The notes under the pieces were generated by a model that was not told the origin of the DNA, made no database searches, and saw nothing but the letters and a program-made list of their open reading frames with translations. Shown in pieces: positions 51,451-60,775 of a DNA stretch of 64,000 bases (positions are counted from its first letter, which is position 1; each line of letters begins with the position of its first letter). A program made the position numbers and the translations under genes. The stretch covers positions 1-64,000 of the forward strand of contig NZ_JBFOKR010000003.1 of the NCBI RefSeq assembly GCF_047246645.1, in the 5' to 3' direction. Origin of the DNA: Ferdinandcohnia sp047246645 (GTDB lineage Bacteria > Bacillota > Bacilli > Bacillales > Bacillaceae_L).

Positions 51451-53019
51451 ATGAATTCTATTACAATTACAGTTCTTGAGACAAGTGATGTTCATGGCAA
51501 CATTTTTCCTATTAATTATGGGAGTAATGAACCAGCAGAACTTGGGTTAGCAAAAATAGCTACATTAATAAAAAACGAAAGAGAAAAAAATGAAAATACG
51601 ATTCTGATTGATAACGGCGATCTAATACAGGGGACTCCCTTGACATATCATTATGTACGCTCAAACAATACCGAAATGAACCCAATGATTAAAATACTAA
51701 ATGGTTTAAAATATGACGCAGCAGTGATTGGAAATCATGAATTTAATTATGGAATGGACGTACTGAATAGAGCAATAGAAGAGTCTGAGTTTCCATGGTT
51801 GTCAGCAAATATTCTTGATCGAAATTCGAAAAAAGCTTATTTTGGAAAACCTTATTCCATCCTAAAAGTAGCAGAAGGTATTCGAGTAGCAATCCTTGGT
51901 GTAACAACTCATTACATTCCAAATTGGGAGAATCCTGAGCATATTAAAGATCTCCTATTTGAAGATGCTTTAGAAACCACGAAACAATGGGTACAAAAAA
52001 TTAGAGAAGAAGAAAATCCGGATGTTATGATTGTTTCGTATCATGGCGGTTTCGAATGTGACCTAGAATCAGGCAAACCAACAGAAAACCAAACCGGCGA
52101 AAATCAAGGTTATCGTATTTGTCAGGAAGTTGAGGGAATTGATCTTCTCCTAACTGGTCACCAGCACAGATCTCTTGCGGGGAAAGTAAATAACATACCT
52201 GTTCTTCAACCAAGTTTTAATGGGCAAGCACTTGGAAAAGCAACGCTTACACTAAAAAAACAGGCAGGTAGCTGGATTGTTGAGGAGTCAGATGTCGAAT
52301 TACTATCTTTAGATTCAATTGAACCGGACAAGAACATGATTGAGTTTGTTCAAGGATATGAAGAAAATACGCAAGCATGGTTAGATAAACCAATCGGGCG
52401 TGTGGTTGGTAATATGACAATAAACGATCCACTTGAGGCACGATTAAAAGACAATGCACTAGTAGAGTTTATTAATAAGGTTCAAATGGATGTAGCCCAT
52501 GTATCCATTTCAAATACTGCTCTATTTAACAATATAACTAAAGGATTTCCAGAGAATATTACAATGAGAGATGTCGTTTCAAATTATATTTATCCAAATA
52601 CATTATCTGTAGTACGTATTAGCGGAGAGGATTTGAAACAGGCTCTTGAACGAAGTGCCAGCTACTTTATGTTAAATGATGGAGAAGTAACAGTTAATCC
52701 TTCATTTACAACACCGAAGCCTCAACATTATAACTATGATATGTGGGAAGGTATTGAATATACATTTGATATATCAAAATCCATCGGTAATAGAGTAGTA
52801 AAGCTAACATTCAATGGTGAACCAATCCAGCCGAATGGTGAATATGACGTCGTGATGAATAACTATCGAGCAGGTGGCGGCGGAGATTATGTAATGTTTA
52901 AAGATAAACCGATTGTTAAGGATATCCCTTTAGATATGTCAGAGTTAATTGCGAATTATATTCTAGAAAGAGGAACAATCGAGGCAACTGTTAATAATAA
53001 TTGGAAAGTAATATGGTGA
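51451..53019 (+). CDS. Bifunctional 2',3'-cyclic nucleotidase/5'-nucleotidase family protein
   Basis: The 522-residue protein has an N-terminal calcineurin-like metallophosphatase domain (ETSDVHGNIFP, IDNGDLIQGTP, IGNHEFNYG, LLTGHQH, together about 8-230). A C-terminal 5'-nucleotidase domain follows, ending with NNYRAGGGGDYVMF. There is no signal peptide, unlike exported UshA/YfkN, so it is probably cytoplasmic. It follows the phn transporter but has its own start region after a terminator. A role in recovering phosphate from nucleotides is inferred. Confidence 0.9.
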   Translation: MNSITITVLETSDVHGNIFPINYGSNEPAELGLAKIATLIKNEREKNENTILIDNGDLIQGTPLTYHYVRSNNTEMNPMIKILNGLKYDAAVIGNHEFNYGMDVLNRAIEESEFPWLSANILDRNSKKAYFGKPYSILKVAEGIRVAILGVTTHYIPNWENPEHIKDLLFEDALETTKQWVQKIREEENPDVMIVSYHGGFECDLESGKPTENQTGENQGYRICQEVEGIDLLLTGHQHRSLAGKVNNIPVLQPSFNGQALGKATLTLKKQAGSWIVEESDVELLSLDSIEPDKNMIEFVQGYEENTQAWLDKPIGRVVGNMTINDPLEARLKDNALVEFINKVQMDVAHVSISNTALFNNITKGFPENITMRDVVSNYIYPNTLSVVRISGEDLKQALERSASYFMLNDGEVTVNPSFTTPKPQHYNYDMWEGIEYTFDISKSIGNRVVKLTFNGEPIQPNGEYDVVMNNYRAGGGGDYVMFKDKPIVKDIPLDMSELIANYILERGTIEATVNNNWKVIW

Positions 53020-53021
53020 AA

Positions 53022-53048
53022 AAAAAGGCTGCCAGATACGGCAGCCTT
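53022..53048. terminator. Bidirectional terminator between the nucleotidase gene and motB
   Basis: AAGGCTGCC pairs with GGCAGCCTT between convergent genes. On the minus strand the stem is followed by eight Ts. Confidence 0.88.
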
Positions 53049-53799
53049 AATTATTTATTTGTTCACTTGGTAAAATTAGAATCTCAACTCGTCGATTAAG
53101 TTTTCGACCTTCTGCTGTATCATTCGTAGCAATCGGGTCGAATTCGCCAAGACCACGAGCACTAAAGTGGCTAGGATTTAGTTTTTCATTTTCTAATAAG
53201 ATTTTCATGAAATTAATTGAGCGCATAACGCTTAAGTGCCAATTGCTTTCAAATTGCCGGTTATTGATTGGGACATTATCGGTATGTCCACTAACAATTA
53301 TATTTCGTGGAGGATTCATTACTAAAAGGTCAGAAATTTCTCTTGCCAACTTTGCATCGGCAGGACGTACTTGGGCACTTGCTGAATCGAAAAATGCGCC
53401 ATCCTTTAATGTTACGAGAAGTCCTTCTTCGGTAAGTCGAGTTTGAAGGCTTAAATCTAATCCATTAACTTCTATATAATTATTGATTTTTCCTTGTAAC
53501 TCCTTAAGTTCCTCATGATCCTTCTCTTTCCTTGCCTTTTCAGTTTCATTTTCTTCACCAGTTTGAATACTTTCTATCTCAGTTGGTTCAGGGCTTTCAT
53601 ATTCAAGAAATGAAGTACCGCCACTAAAAATATTATTAAATGAGCTAGCAAGTTGATGGAATTTATTTGCATCAACAGAACTAGATGCAAATAATACAAT
53701 AAATAAAGCTAACAGAAGGGTAAGTATATCAGCATAAGGCACTAACCATGATTCATCTACATGTTCCTCATGATGCTCTTTCTTTTTTCTTCTAGCCAT
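53047..53799 (-). CDS. motB: Flagellar motor stator protein MotB
   Basis: 250 residues from ATG 53799, which overlaps the motA stop (ATGGCTAG) and gives the family-typical MARRKKKEHHEEH start; a GTG 12 bases upstream is less likely. It has a single membrane helix with the proton-binding Asp in VPYADILTLLLALFIVLFAS (about 20-40). A plug/linker and the OmpA-like peptidoglycan-binding domain (SGHTDNVPINNRQFESNWHLS, LNRRVEILI) follow. It is an H+-type stator with MotA. Confidence 0.95.
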   Translation of the reverse strand: MARRKKKEHHEEHVDESWLVPYADILTLLLALFIVLFASSSVDANKFHQLASSFNNIFSGGTSFLEYESPEPTEIESIQTGEENETEKARKEKDHEELKELQGKINNYIEVNGLDLSLQTRLTEEGLLVTLKDGAFFDSASAQVRPADAKLAREISDLLVMNPPRNIIVSGHTDNVPINNRQFESNWHLSVMRSINFMKILLENEKLNPSHFSARGLGEFDPIATNDTAEGRKLNRRVEILILPSEQINN

Positions 53800-54583
53800 C
53801 GATTGCTTCACCCTCTGTCATAATCCGTTTACGGTCATTACTTGATAGATATGTTGAAAGCTTTTGTTCGATTGCTCTTGGAGATTGACCTTCAAGGACA
53901 GATAATACTCCTTCAATCATAACCTCCCGAATTTTAACTTCCTGCTTGGACTTTCGCTTCAATTTATTTGCAAAAGGATGCCATAATACATAGCCAGTGA
54001 AAATACCAAGTAATGTAGCAACGAATGCTGCTGAAATTGCTTTACCTAACTCATCAGTATTATCCATATGGCTTAAGGCTGCAATTAAACCGACAACGGC
54101 ACCTAACACTCCTAATGTAGGGGCATAGGTTCCAGCTTGTGTAAATATTGACGCACCTGATAAATGTCTTTCTTCCATTGCTTCAATTTCTTCTGTCATA
54201 ACATCTCGAATAAATTCAGCACTTTGTCCATCTACAGCCATACTTAAACCATTACGTAAAAATTCATCATCTACTTCAGCTACTTTCACTTCTAAAGCGA
54301 GGAGCCCTTCTTTACGGGCAATTGTCGCCCAGTTGGTAAACATCGGAATTAATTCTTCGATCGACAGCATTTTTCTTTCTTTAAACAGAACACCAAATAA
54401 CTGAGGAACTCTTTTTAATTCACTTGATGGAAATGCTATGGTTACCGCAGCGATTGTTCCTAGAATAATAATTAAAATAGCTGCTGGATTAATGAGCGCT
54501 GAAAGGCTTACCCCTTTCAAAACCATACCAACAAAAACTGCAATGAACCCAAGGATTACTCCTATTAATGACGACTTATCCAA
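53792..54583 (-). CDS. motA: Flagellar motor stator protein MotA
   Basis: The 263-residue four-helix stator subunit has the cytoplasmic loop with charged residues that contact FliG (about 60-150, RKEGLLALEVKV). The conserved GTYAPTLGVLGAVVGLIAAL and AFVATLLGIFTGYVLWHP segments are present. The TTG start follows TTTAGGTGAG. It is the first gene of motAB. No sigma-D promoter is evident in the 140 bases before repeat copy B. Confidence 0.96.
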   Translation of the reverse strand: MDKSSLIGVILGFIAVFVGMVLKGVSLSALINPAAILIIILGTIAAVTIAFPSSELKRVPQLFGVLFKERKMLSIEELIPMFTNWATIARKEGLLALEVKVAEVDDEFLRNGLSMAVDGQSAEFIRDVMTEEIEAMEERHLSGASIFTQAGTYAPTLGVLGAVVGLIAALSHMDNTDELGKAISAAFVATLLGIFTGYVLWHPFANKLKRKSKQEVKIREVMIEGVLSVLEGQSPRAIEQKLSTYLSSNDRKRIMTEGEAIDG

Positions 54584-54723
54584 ATTATCTCACCTAAACT
54601 TTCATACGATTGTAATAGACTAGTAGTTATTTTTATTAATAGTTAAGGCTATTTTCGCAAATTTTGTTGCTTTTTTAATCTCTATTGGAAGGTGATTTGA
54701 ACTGGAAAATGATTTCAAGACAA

Positions 54724-55216
54724 GTGATTGGAGCGTATGGTACGAGACTCCTCGAAAATGCTTTGCATTTTCTTCGTGCGTGGGAGAATTCAAAGGAGCC
54801 TCTCAAAGTCCTGCGGGAAAGTCATAGGATCGTCTACTAAAAACCGCCACGTCCTGTGGCGAACGTAGACGTCAGCACATCCTCGAAAATGCTATGCATT
54901 TTCTTCGTGCGATGCTTATGCTGCCGGAGCCTTCCTTGTCCTGTGCAAGTCAAGTGAGACCCCGCAGGAGCGCAGCGACTTGTCCAACTTCAGCGACTAA
55001 AAACTCGAGAAATTTCAACTCCTCCGTCAGAGGCAAAAGACGCCTCTTTTTCGGAGTCTCCGACGCACAGGATGTGCTAGTGCCGCCAAAGCCACAGGAC
55101 GTGGCGTTATTGGCGGCCAATTTCCTCGTTTCTGACCAAGCCGCTTCAGCATTTCAGTGAGGAGGCTCACGGTCCGCCCGCGGAAAGCAAGTGCCAGGAG
55201 CGGAAATCACCAAACT
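54724..55216 (+). repeat. Dispersed structured repeat element, copy B (493 bp)
   Basis: This is the second copy of the 6245-6830 element, same orientation, with only scattered substitutions and without the 94-base insertion. It shares the GTGATT...AATCAC ends, the two GAAAATGC palindromic modules and the CCACAGGACGTGG inverted repeats. Short reading frames within it are not supported as genes. It fills most of the motA-pepF spacer; 55217-55402 shows nothing else. Confidence 0.85.
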
Positions 55217-55402
55217 TTGTTCAATACACTTTCAAAGAATAAACGCAAAATAGCAACAACTTTAAAGGAAAAGAGCCAAAGAAATAATGTCTATCAATTA
55301 TATCGACAAAAAATCCAAATAGTTAAGAATATCTTATCAGAATGTAGCTGATTTTGACGAAGATTTAATTGTGGAAAAAAAGGGGAGTATTGGTTTACAA
55401 TA

Positions 55403-55424
55403 AAATAGAATACATATTCTATTT
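55403..55424. promoter_or_regulatory. 22-base perfect dyad in the promoter/leader of the oligopeptidase gene
   Basis: AAATAGAATA-CA-TATTCTATTT is perfectly symmetrical. It follows a TTTACA -35-like hexamer and ends 7 bases before the AAGGAG SD at 55431, so it could be a repressor operator covering the -10. Confidence 0.45.
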
Positions 55425-55444
55425 CTTTAAAAGGAGAACCCTAT

Positions 55445-57139
55445 ATGAATTTTAATGATTATCAGTATGTCCGTCCTAATATGGATGAAGTCAATCAAAC
55501 TTTCAACGAAGCACTAGAAAGATTTAAAAATGCAGAAAATCCTGCAGATCAAGATCAAGCAATGAAGGATATTATTGCGATCCAAAGAAGAGTAGATACA
55601 GCTTTTAACCTTTGCTATGTTAGACATACAATCGATACAAATGACGAATTCTACAAGCAAGAACAGGATTACCTAGATGAAATCCAACCATTAGTTCAAG
55701 GTCTTACAACTTCTTACTATGAGGCACTAGTAAACTCTAAGTTTCGCGTAGAACTAGAGGCTAAATGGGGTAAGCATCTGTTTAATTTTGCTGATACACA
55801 ACTGAAAACCTTCTCACCAGAGGTAGTAGAAGATCTTCAGCAAGAAAACAAACTTTCTTCTGAATATACAAAACTTGTTGCATCAGCAAAAATTGAGTTT
55901 GAAGGTGAAGAGTATACATTAGCCCAGCTTCAACCGTTAGCAGAATCAACTGACCGTGACATGCGGAAAAAGGCTAATGAAGCACGTTTTGCTTTTTATC
56001 AGCAACATCAAGAAAAATTTGATGAGATTTACGACAAGTTAGTGAAGGTACGTACTAAGGTTGCTCATAAGCTAGGTTTTAACAATTTTGTAGAGCTTGC
56101 ATATGCAAGACTTTCAAGAACAGATTACAATGCTGAAATGGTTGCTACCTTCAGAAACCAAGTTAAGGAGCATATCGTTCCTTTAGCTGTTAACCTTCGT
56201 AAACGCCAAGCAGAGCGAATTGGTGTTGACAGCTTAAAATACTATGATGAGTCGTTCCGTTTCAAAACAGGAAATGCAACTCCAAAAGGAGACCCTGAAT
56301 GGATCATCAACAACGGTAAGAAAATGTATGATGAGCTGTCACATGAAACTAGTGAATTCTTTAATTTTATGATTGATAATAATTTAATGGACTTGGTAGC
56401 TAAAAAAGGAAAAGCAAGTGGTGGATATTGTACATATATCTCTGACTATCAATCACCATATATTTTCTCAAACTTCAATGGTACATCTGGTGATATTGAT
56501 GTATTAACTCATGAAGCAGGTCATGCATTCCAGGTATACTCAAGTAGACATTATGAGGTACCGGAGTATAATTGGCCAACATATGAAGCTTGTGAAATTC
56601 ATTCGATGAGTATGGAGTTCTTTACATGGCCATGGATGGAATTATTCTTCAAAGAAGATACAGATAAGTACAAGTTTGCTCATCTAAGTGAAGCTCTTTT
56701 ATTCCTTCCATATGGTGTAGCAGTTGATGAGTTCCAACACTTTGTGTATGAAAATCCAGATGTAACTCCAGCAGAGCGTAATAAAGCTTGGAGAGAAATC
56801 GAACACAAGTATATGCCAAATAAAGATTATGATGGCAATGAATACTTAGAACAAGGTGGATTCTGGCAACGTCAAAGTCATATTTACACTACTGCGTTCT
56901 ATTATATTGATTACACATTAGCACAAATTTGTGCATTCCAATTCTGGAAAAAATCACGTGAAGATCATGATACTGCGTGGGCTGATTATGTTCATCTTTG
57001 CAAGCAAGGTGGAAGTAAGCCGTTTACAGAGCTTGTACAAGTAGCGAATCTACTTTCTCCATTTGAAGAAGGAACTGTTCAATCTGTAGTTGGTGAAATT
57101 GAATCTTGGTTAAATAGTGTGGATGACAAACAATTATAA
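55445..57139 (+). CDS. M3-family oligoendopeptidase (PepF-like)
   Basis: The 564-residue zinc metallopeptidase cleaves short peptides in the cytosol. The HEAGHAFQ zinc motif (about 357-364) and the downstream third-ligand helix EACEIHSMSMEF are clear. The C-terminal lobe is typical of the M3 family. The length suits the shorter M3 oligoendopeptidases of Bacillus. The ATG follows AAAAGGAGAA. It is monocistronic, with a terminator. Confidence 0.9.
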   Translation: MNFNDYQYVRPNMDEVNQTFNEALERFKNAENPADQDQAMKDIIAIQRRVDTAFNLCYVRHTIDTNDEFYKQEQDYLDEIQPLVQGLTTSYYEALVNSKFRVELEAKWGKHLFNFADTQLKTFSPEVVEDLQQENKLSSEYTKLVASAKIEFEGEEYTLAQLQPLAESTDRDMRKKANEARFAFYQQHQEKFDEIYDKLVKVRTKVAHKLGFNNFVELAYARLSRTDYNAEMVATFRNQVKEHIVPLAVNLRKRQAERIGVDSLKYYDESFRFKTGNATPKGDPEWIINNGKKMYDELSHETSEFFNFMIDNNLMDLVAKKGKASGGYCTYISDYQSPYIFSNFNGTSGDIDVLTHEAGHAFQVYSSRHYEVPEYNWPTYEACEIHSMSMEFFTWPWMELFFKEDTDKYKFAHLSEALLFLPYGVAVDEFQHFVYENPDVTPAERNKAWREIEHKYMPNKDYDGNEYLEQGGFWQRQSHIYTTAFYYIDYTLAQICAFQFWKKSREDHDTAWADYVHLCKQGGSKPFTELVQVANLLSPFEEGTVQSVVGEIESWLNSVDDKQL

Positions 57140-57145
57140 TTAAGG

Positions 57146-57180
57146 AAAGGGCTGTAAACATATGTTTACGGTCCTTTTTT
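57146..57180 (+). terminator. Terminator of the oligopeptidase gene
   Basis: GGAAAGGGCTGTAAAC pairs imperfectly with GTTTACGGTCCTTT, then Ts. Confidence 0.85.
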
Positions 57181-57261
57181 AATAATCAGGTTTTCGTTTA
57201 TGCAAAATTATTTTTTTAAGGATATAATAAATACATAAACAAATAAATGAGGGTGTTTTTC

Positions 57262-58014
57262 ATGATTCATCTAAAGACAAAAAGAGAAATTGAACTAATG
57301 CGAGAAGCTGGACAAATTCTTGCAGCATGCCACAAGGAAATTAGAAAATTAATTCAGCCTGGGATAACCTCAATGGAGATTGACAGCTTTGCTGAAACCT
57401 TCCTTAAAAAAAATGGTGCCACTCCTGAGCAAAAGGGTTACAAAGGATATGAATACGCAACATGTGCTTCAATAAATGATGAAATTTGTCATGGTTTTCC
57501 TCGAAAACAACCATTGAAAAACGGAGATATCGTTACAATTGACATGGTAGTAAATTTAGGGGGAGCACTGGCAGACTCTGCATGGTCTTATGGCGTTGGA
57601 GAAATATCTGACGAGGCAGAAAAGCTCCTACATGTTACGAAAACAGCTCTTTATAAAGGAATCGAACAAGCGGTTGTAGGAAACCGTCTTGGTGATATCG
57701 GTCATGCTATTCAGTCTTATACAGAGGCTGAAGGGTTTTCAGTTGTTCGAGATTTTATTGGGCATGGCATTGGACCAACGATGCATGAAGAACCACAGGT
57801 GCTTCATTATGGCCTTCCAAATAAGGGACTTCGATTAAAAGAAGGCATGGTTTTCACAATTGAACCAATGGTTAACGTAGGAAAATGGCAATCAAAAATG
57901 GACAAAAACGGCTGGACTGCTCGTACAATTGATGGTAGTCTCTCAGCACAGTATGAGCATACACTAGCAGTTACACAGGATGGACCAATTATATTAACTG
58001 ATCAGGATGCTTAA
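57262..58014 (+). CDS. Type I methionine aminopeptidase
   Basis: 250 residues from ATG 57262 (SD GAGGGTG); an in-frame ATG at 57247 precedes the SD. It removes initiator methionine from nascent proteins. Metal ligands are in TIDMVVNLGGALADSAW (two Asp), FIGHGIGPTMHEEP (His), FTIEPM (Glu) and QYEHTLAVT (Glu). The single-gene setting and length resemble the second Bacillus enzyme (YflG/MapB) rather than the ribosomal-operon Map. Confidence 0.9.
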   Translation: MIHLKTKREIELMREAGQILAACHKEIRKLIQPGITSMEIDSFAETFLKKNGATPEQKGYKGYEYATCASINDEICHGFPRKQPLKNGDIVTIDMVVNLGGALADSAWSYGVGEISDEAEKLLHVTKTALYKGIEQAVVGNRLGDIGHAIQSYTEAEGFSVVRDFIGHGIGPTMHEEPQVLHYGLPNKGLRLKEGMVFTIEPMVNVGKWQSKMDKNGWTARTIDGSLSAQYEHTLAVTQDGPIILTDQDA

Positions 58015-58029
58015 GTAGTCTATAAAAGA

Positions 58030-58057
58030 AAAAGTCACTAGTAGTAGTGACTTTTTT
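58030..58057 (+). terminator. Terminator of the methionine aminopeptidase gene
   Basis: AAAGTCACTA pairs with TAGTGACTTT and is followed by TTT. Confidence 0.88.
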
Positions 58058-58074
58058 AATGCATTTTTTTAGTT

Positions 58075-58230
58075 CTAACAAGTTTCACAAACAACTCTTT
58101 TACTCCTCATTCTTCTAAATATTGTAGGTTTTGAATGTGCTTTTTTAACCTTATTCGTAAAATTTATCTCACTCTGACGAAGTTCTCTCTCGGTATCTAA
58201 AATCATTTTTGCGATGGTATAGTTTAGCAA
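58075..58230 (-). CDS. Small basic protein, 51 aa, unknown
   Basis: A minus-strand TTG at 58230 has a strong SD (AAAGGAGAGTG) and opens a 51-codon frame starting MLNYTIAKMILDTEREL and ending RRMRSKRVVCETC. The product has an amphipathic N-terminal helix, a strongly basic middle and a C-terminal CETC pair. I do not recognise a family. Support is the SD and uninterrupted frame only. Confidence 0.45.
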   Translation of the reverse strand: MLNYTIAKMILDTERELRQSEINFTNKVKKAHSKPTIFRRMRSKRVVCETC

Positions 58231-58365
58231 AGGGCTCACTCTCCTTTAGATTTAACACTGTGCCTTCTTCTTTTGGCTACATGTTCATTCTAAAGGTAGT
58301 TGCGTTTTATTACATCGGATAGGAGTTTGATTTGAAATCATAGTTGTGATGTACACCACCTACGA

Positions 58366-58665
58366 CTAAAGGAGGAGGGATAAGATTGTTGGGAAAATAG
58401 TGTCAGCTACAAAATGAAAGTAAAGAGGGAAAAAGGCTACGATTAAGTTTCCAATCATACAGTATTTGCAATAGAACTTTCTTGTAGTTCCAGGCTCCTC
58501 TGCAATGGAAGCGAAAAGAGCACCTACAAGACAAGAAAATACAAATAATCCATACCCAAATAACATTCCAAGTCTTTCATTAAAAAGAATAAAGCTTGCC
58601 GCTGATCCATTAAAAAGGAGAAGAGAAAAAGAAAAAAATAATAATAGCTTTGAAATAATAGACAT
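58366..58665 (-). CDS. Small integral membrane protein, 99 aa, unknown
   Basis: 99 residues from ATG 58665 (SD CGAGGTG). Three membrane segments are visible (about 5-27, 35-55 and 70-95), separated by a short loop with EEPGTTRKFYCKYC that holds a CxxC pair. There is no known family to me. It is divergent from the TetR gene and may belong to its regulon, but no operator is seen on its side. The gap 58231-58365 shows nothing. Confidence 0.6.
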   Translation of the reverse strand: MSIISKLLLFFSFSLLLFNGSAASFILFNERLGMLFGYGLFVFSCLVGALFASIAEEPGTTRKFYCKYCMIGNLIVAFFPLYFHFVADTIFPTILSLLL

Positions 58666-58790
58666 TATATACACCTCGAAATATGTATATGAGACTGACT
58701 ATTTTGTAATGACAATGATTTCCCTTCCTCATAAATATTTATTTGCATTAAATAAGTTGATTAGTAGCCTTTAAATATGATTAAATAAAA

Positions 58791-58813
58791 TAAACTAGGT
58801 AGTCGTTTTTTAA
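58791..58813 (+). promoter_or_regulatory. Degenerate second copy of the TetR-type operator, upstream of tetR
   Basis: TAAACTAGGTAGTCGTTTTTTAA aligns with the palindrome at 59472-59495 at about two thirds of positions, sharing TAGTCG. It lies just before the TetR gene's SD. Confidence 0.35.
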
Positions 58814-58829
58814 GAAAGGAGTTTTTGAT

Positions 58830-59444
58830 ATGCCACCGATTGTTTCAGAGGAGTACAAAGAAAAGAAGAAGAAAGAGATTTTAAAGAGTGCAATGAAAGC
58901 ATTTGGAGAAAAGGGATATCAGGTTGCAACAATTGATGATATTGTTGCCTATTCAGGTATGAGCAAGGGGGCAATTTACAACTACTTTGAAAGTAAAGAG
59001 GATATATATGTGCAGCTTATGAATGCACAGACGGAAAGGGATTTAAGTAGGTTTAAACAAGAAACAGATGCATTGTCTACGTCTACGGAGAAACTTCGTT
59101 ACTTTTTTACGACTTTCTCAGGCGTTAACCTAAACGAACAGAAACAACGCTCAATTCAAGTTCAAATTGAATTTTTTCTAAACTCTGGACGAGATAAGCA
59201 ATTGAAAAAATTGATGATTGACCGTTTTAAGAATCTTTATCAAAAGTTATTAAAGGATATTATTGATGAAGGAAAGAGAACAGGAGAATTTGGTTCTGAT
59301 GTTGAGTCTGAGATCATTGCTGCATTGTTCTGGGGAATCTTAGACGGAGTTAGTCTTCATTACTCGGTTATTGGAGACCAGGACCTTTATCGAAATACTA
59401 TAAAAAAAGCAGAGGAAATTGTTCTCCAGCATGTTCAAAGATAG
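58830..59444 (+). CDS. TetR/AcrR-family transcriptional regulator
   Basis: The 204-residue regulator has an N-terminal TetR helix-turn-helix (about 12-58: AMKAFGEKGYQVATIDDIVAYSGMSKGAIYNYFESKEDIY) and an all-helical ligand-binding domain (about 75-204). The ATG follows AGAAAGGAG. A near-perfect palindrome precedes the next gene and a weaker one precedes this gene, suggesting that it represses itself and the acetyltransferase downstream. Ligand unknown. Confidence 0.92.
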   Translation: MPPIVSEEYKEKKKKEILKSAMKAFGEKGYQVATIDDIVAYSGMSKGAIYNYFESKEDIYVQLMNAQTERDLSRFKQETDALSTSTEKLRYFFTTFSGVNLNEQKQRSIQVQIEFFLNSGRDKQLKKLMIDRFKNLYQKLLKDIIDEGKRTGEFGSDVESEIIAALFWGILDGVSLHYSVIGDQDLYRNTIKKAEEIVLQHVQR

Positions 59445-59471
59445 AGAAGGAGTTCTTTCCTTCTAACATAA

Positions 59472-59495
59472 TTTAAACCGACTAGTCGATTTAAA
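59472..59495 (+). promoter_or_regulatory. Candidate TetR-family operator
   Basis: A 24-base palindrome, TTTAAA-CCGACTAGTCGA-TTTAAA, symmetrical at 22 of 24 positions, lies between the TetR gene and the Eis-like gene, ending 13 bases before the ATG. The form and size fit a TetR dimer site. Confidence 0.6.
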
Positions 59496-59508
59496 AGGAG
59501 TGTGAATA

Positions 59509-60762
59509 ATGAGTTCAATTAGGAAACTAACTATAGAGGAATTGGATCATTTTATTCGAATTGATACAAACGCGTATCCAGGTGTTGTCACTCATTCGCC
59601 TGAGGTTCAGATGAAACTTAAGCAACAAATTCAAAATACACAGCTGCATGATCCTCAAGCCGATTATTACGGCCTTTTTCGCAATGAAAAAGTAGTAGGA
59701 GGAATGAGAATTCACCATTTCACCATGAACTTCTGTTCTCAGTTAATAGAGGTTGGCGGAGTGGGTTCAATTGCAGTCGATCTCCTTCACAAAAAAGAAG
59801 GGGTAGCAAAGGAATTAATTCAGTATTTTATTTCATACTTTCGCGAACGCAGGGTTCCAATCGTCATGTTGTATCCTTTTCGGCTGGACTTTTACAAAAG
59901 AATGGGATTTGGTTACGGAACAAAGATGAATCAATTTAAAATAAACCCTGCAAGTTTTCTAAAGAATCTTGGAAATAAGGAAGTACAATATTTGACTGAA
60001 GAGGATAAGAAAGATGTGCTGGATTGCTATAATCGATATGCAGAAATCCAGCATGGAATGTGCTTGAGAACTGATTCTGAGGCCGATACGTTATTCAAAA
60101 ATCCTAATGTACTTTATGTTGGTTTAAAAAAAGATAACAAGATTGAAGGTTATCTCTCATTTTCGTTTAAGAAAAAAAGTGATACTAACTTTTTATTGAA
60201 TGATTTAATTGTGAAGGAATTCATCTATGAAACTAGTGAGGCTAAACAACAACTTGTTGGATTTCTTCATAACCAATTTGACCAAATCAATAGAGTAATA
60301 GTTAACACTCAAGATGAATTTTTCCATTACTCCATTACAGACCCTACGAATGGATCAAACCATCTTATTCCAAGTTGTTATCATGAAACACATACAACTG
60401 GACTCGGCATCATGTATCGGATAATTGATGTAGCAGGTTTATTTGAAACACTTAATAACCATAATTTCAATGATATTTCATATTCAGTAAAGATAACTGT
60501 TGAGGATTCATTTGTTCCAGAGAACTCGGGGAGTGTAGTAGTAGATTTTGAACAAGGTTATGCACAAATAGTTGAGGACTCGGTACCTAATGCAGAAATA
60601 AAACTGGACGTTTCAGATTTCTCATCACTTGTGATGGGAGCAGTTAATGCGAAGGCTTTGTATCAGCAAGGTTTATTAACTATTACAAAACCGGAAGATA
60701 TCGGGATTATTAATCGATTGTTCTTAACAGATGACAAACCGATTTGTATGACTGCGTTTTAG
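59509..60762 (+). CDS. Eis-like GNAT N-acetyltransferase
   Basis: The 417-residue protein has the enhanced-intracellular-survival layout. The first GNAT domain (about 1-150) has the acetyl-CoA loop VGSIAVDLLHKKEGVAKELI, a second GNAT-like half follows (about 160-290), and a C-terminal SCP2-like domain ends at 417. Eis-type enzymes acetylate amines, including aminoglycosides; the substrate here is unknown. The ATG has an AAAGGAGTG SD and a TetR-type palindrome upstream. Confidence 0.88.
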   Translation: MSSIRKLTIEELDHFIRIDTNAYPGVVTHSPEVQMKLKQQIQNTQLHDPQADYYGLFRNEKVVGGMRIHHFTMNFCSQLIEVGGVGSIAVDLLHKKEGVAKELIQYFISYFRERRVPIVMLYPFRLDFYKRMGFGYGTKMNQFKINPASFLKNLGNKEVQYLTEEDKKDVLDCYNRYAEIQHGMCLRTDSEADTLFKNPNVLYVGLKKDNKIEGYLSFSFKKKSDTNFLLNDLIVKEFIYETSEAKQQLVGFLHNQFDQINRVIVNTQDEFFHYSITDPTNGSNHLIPSCYHETHTTGLGIMYRIIDVAGLFETLNNHNFNDISYSVKITVEDSFVPENSGSVVVDFEQGYAQIVEDSVPNAEIKLDVSDFSSLVMGAVNAKALYQQGLLTITKPEDIGIINRLFLTDDKPICMTAF

Positions 60763-60775
60763 AGGCTTGAATAAA

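Noticed and set aside
54894..55351. Two forward frames of 88 and 64 codons overlapping repeat copy B
   Set aside because: They lie largely in a repeat whose other copy does not keep the frames, have no convincing ribosome sites, and their composition follows the palindromic repeat.
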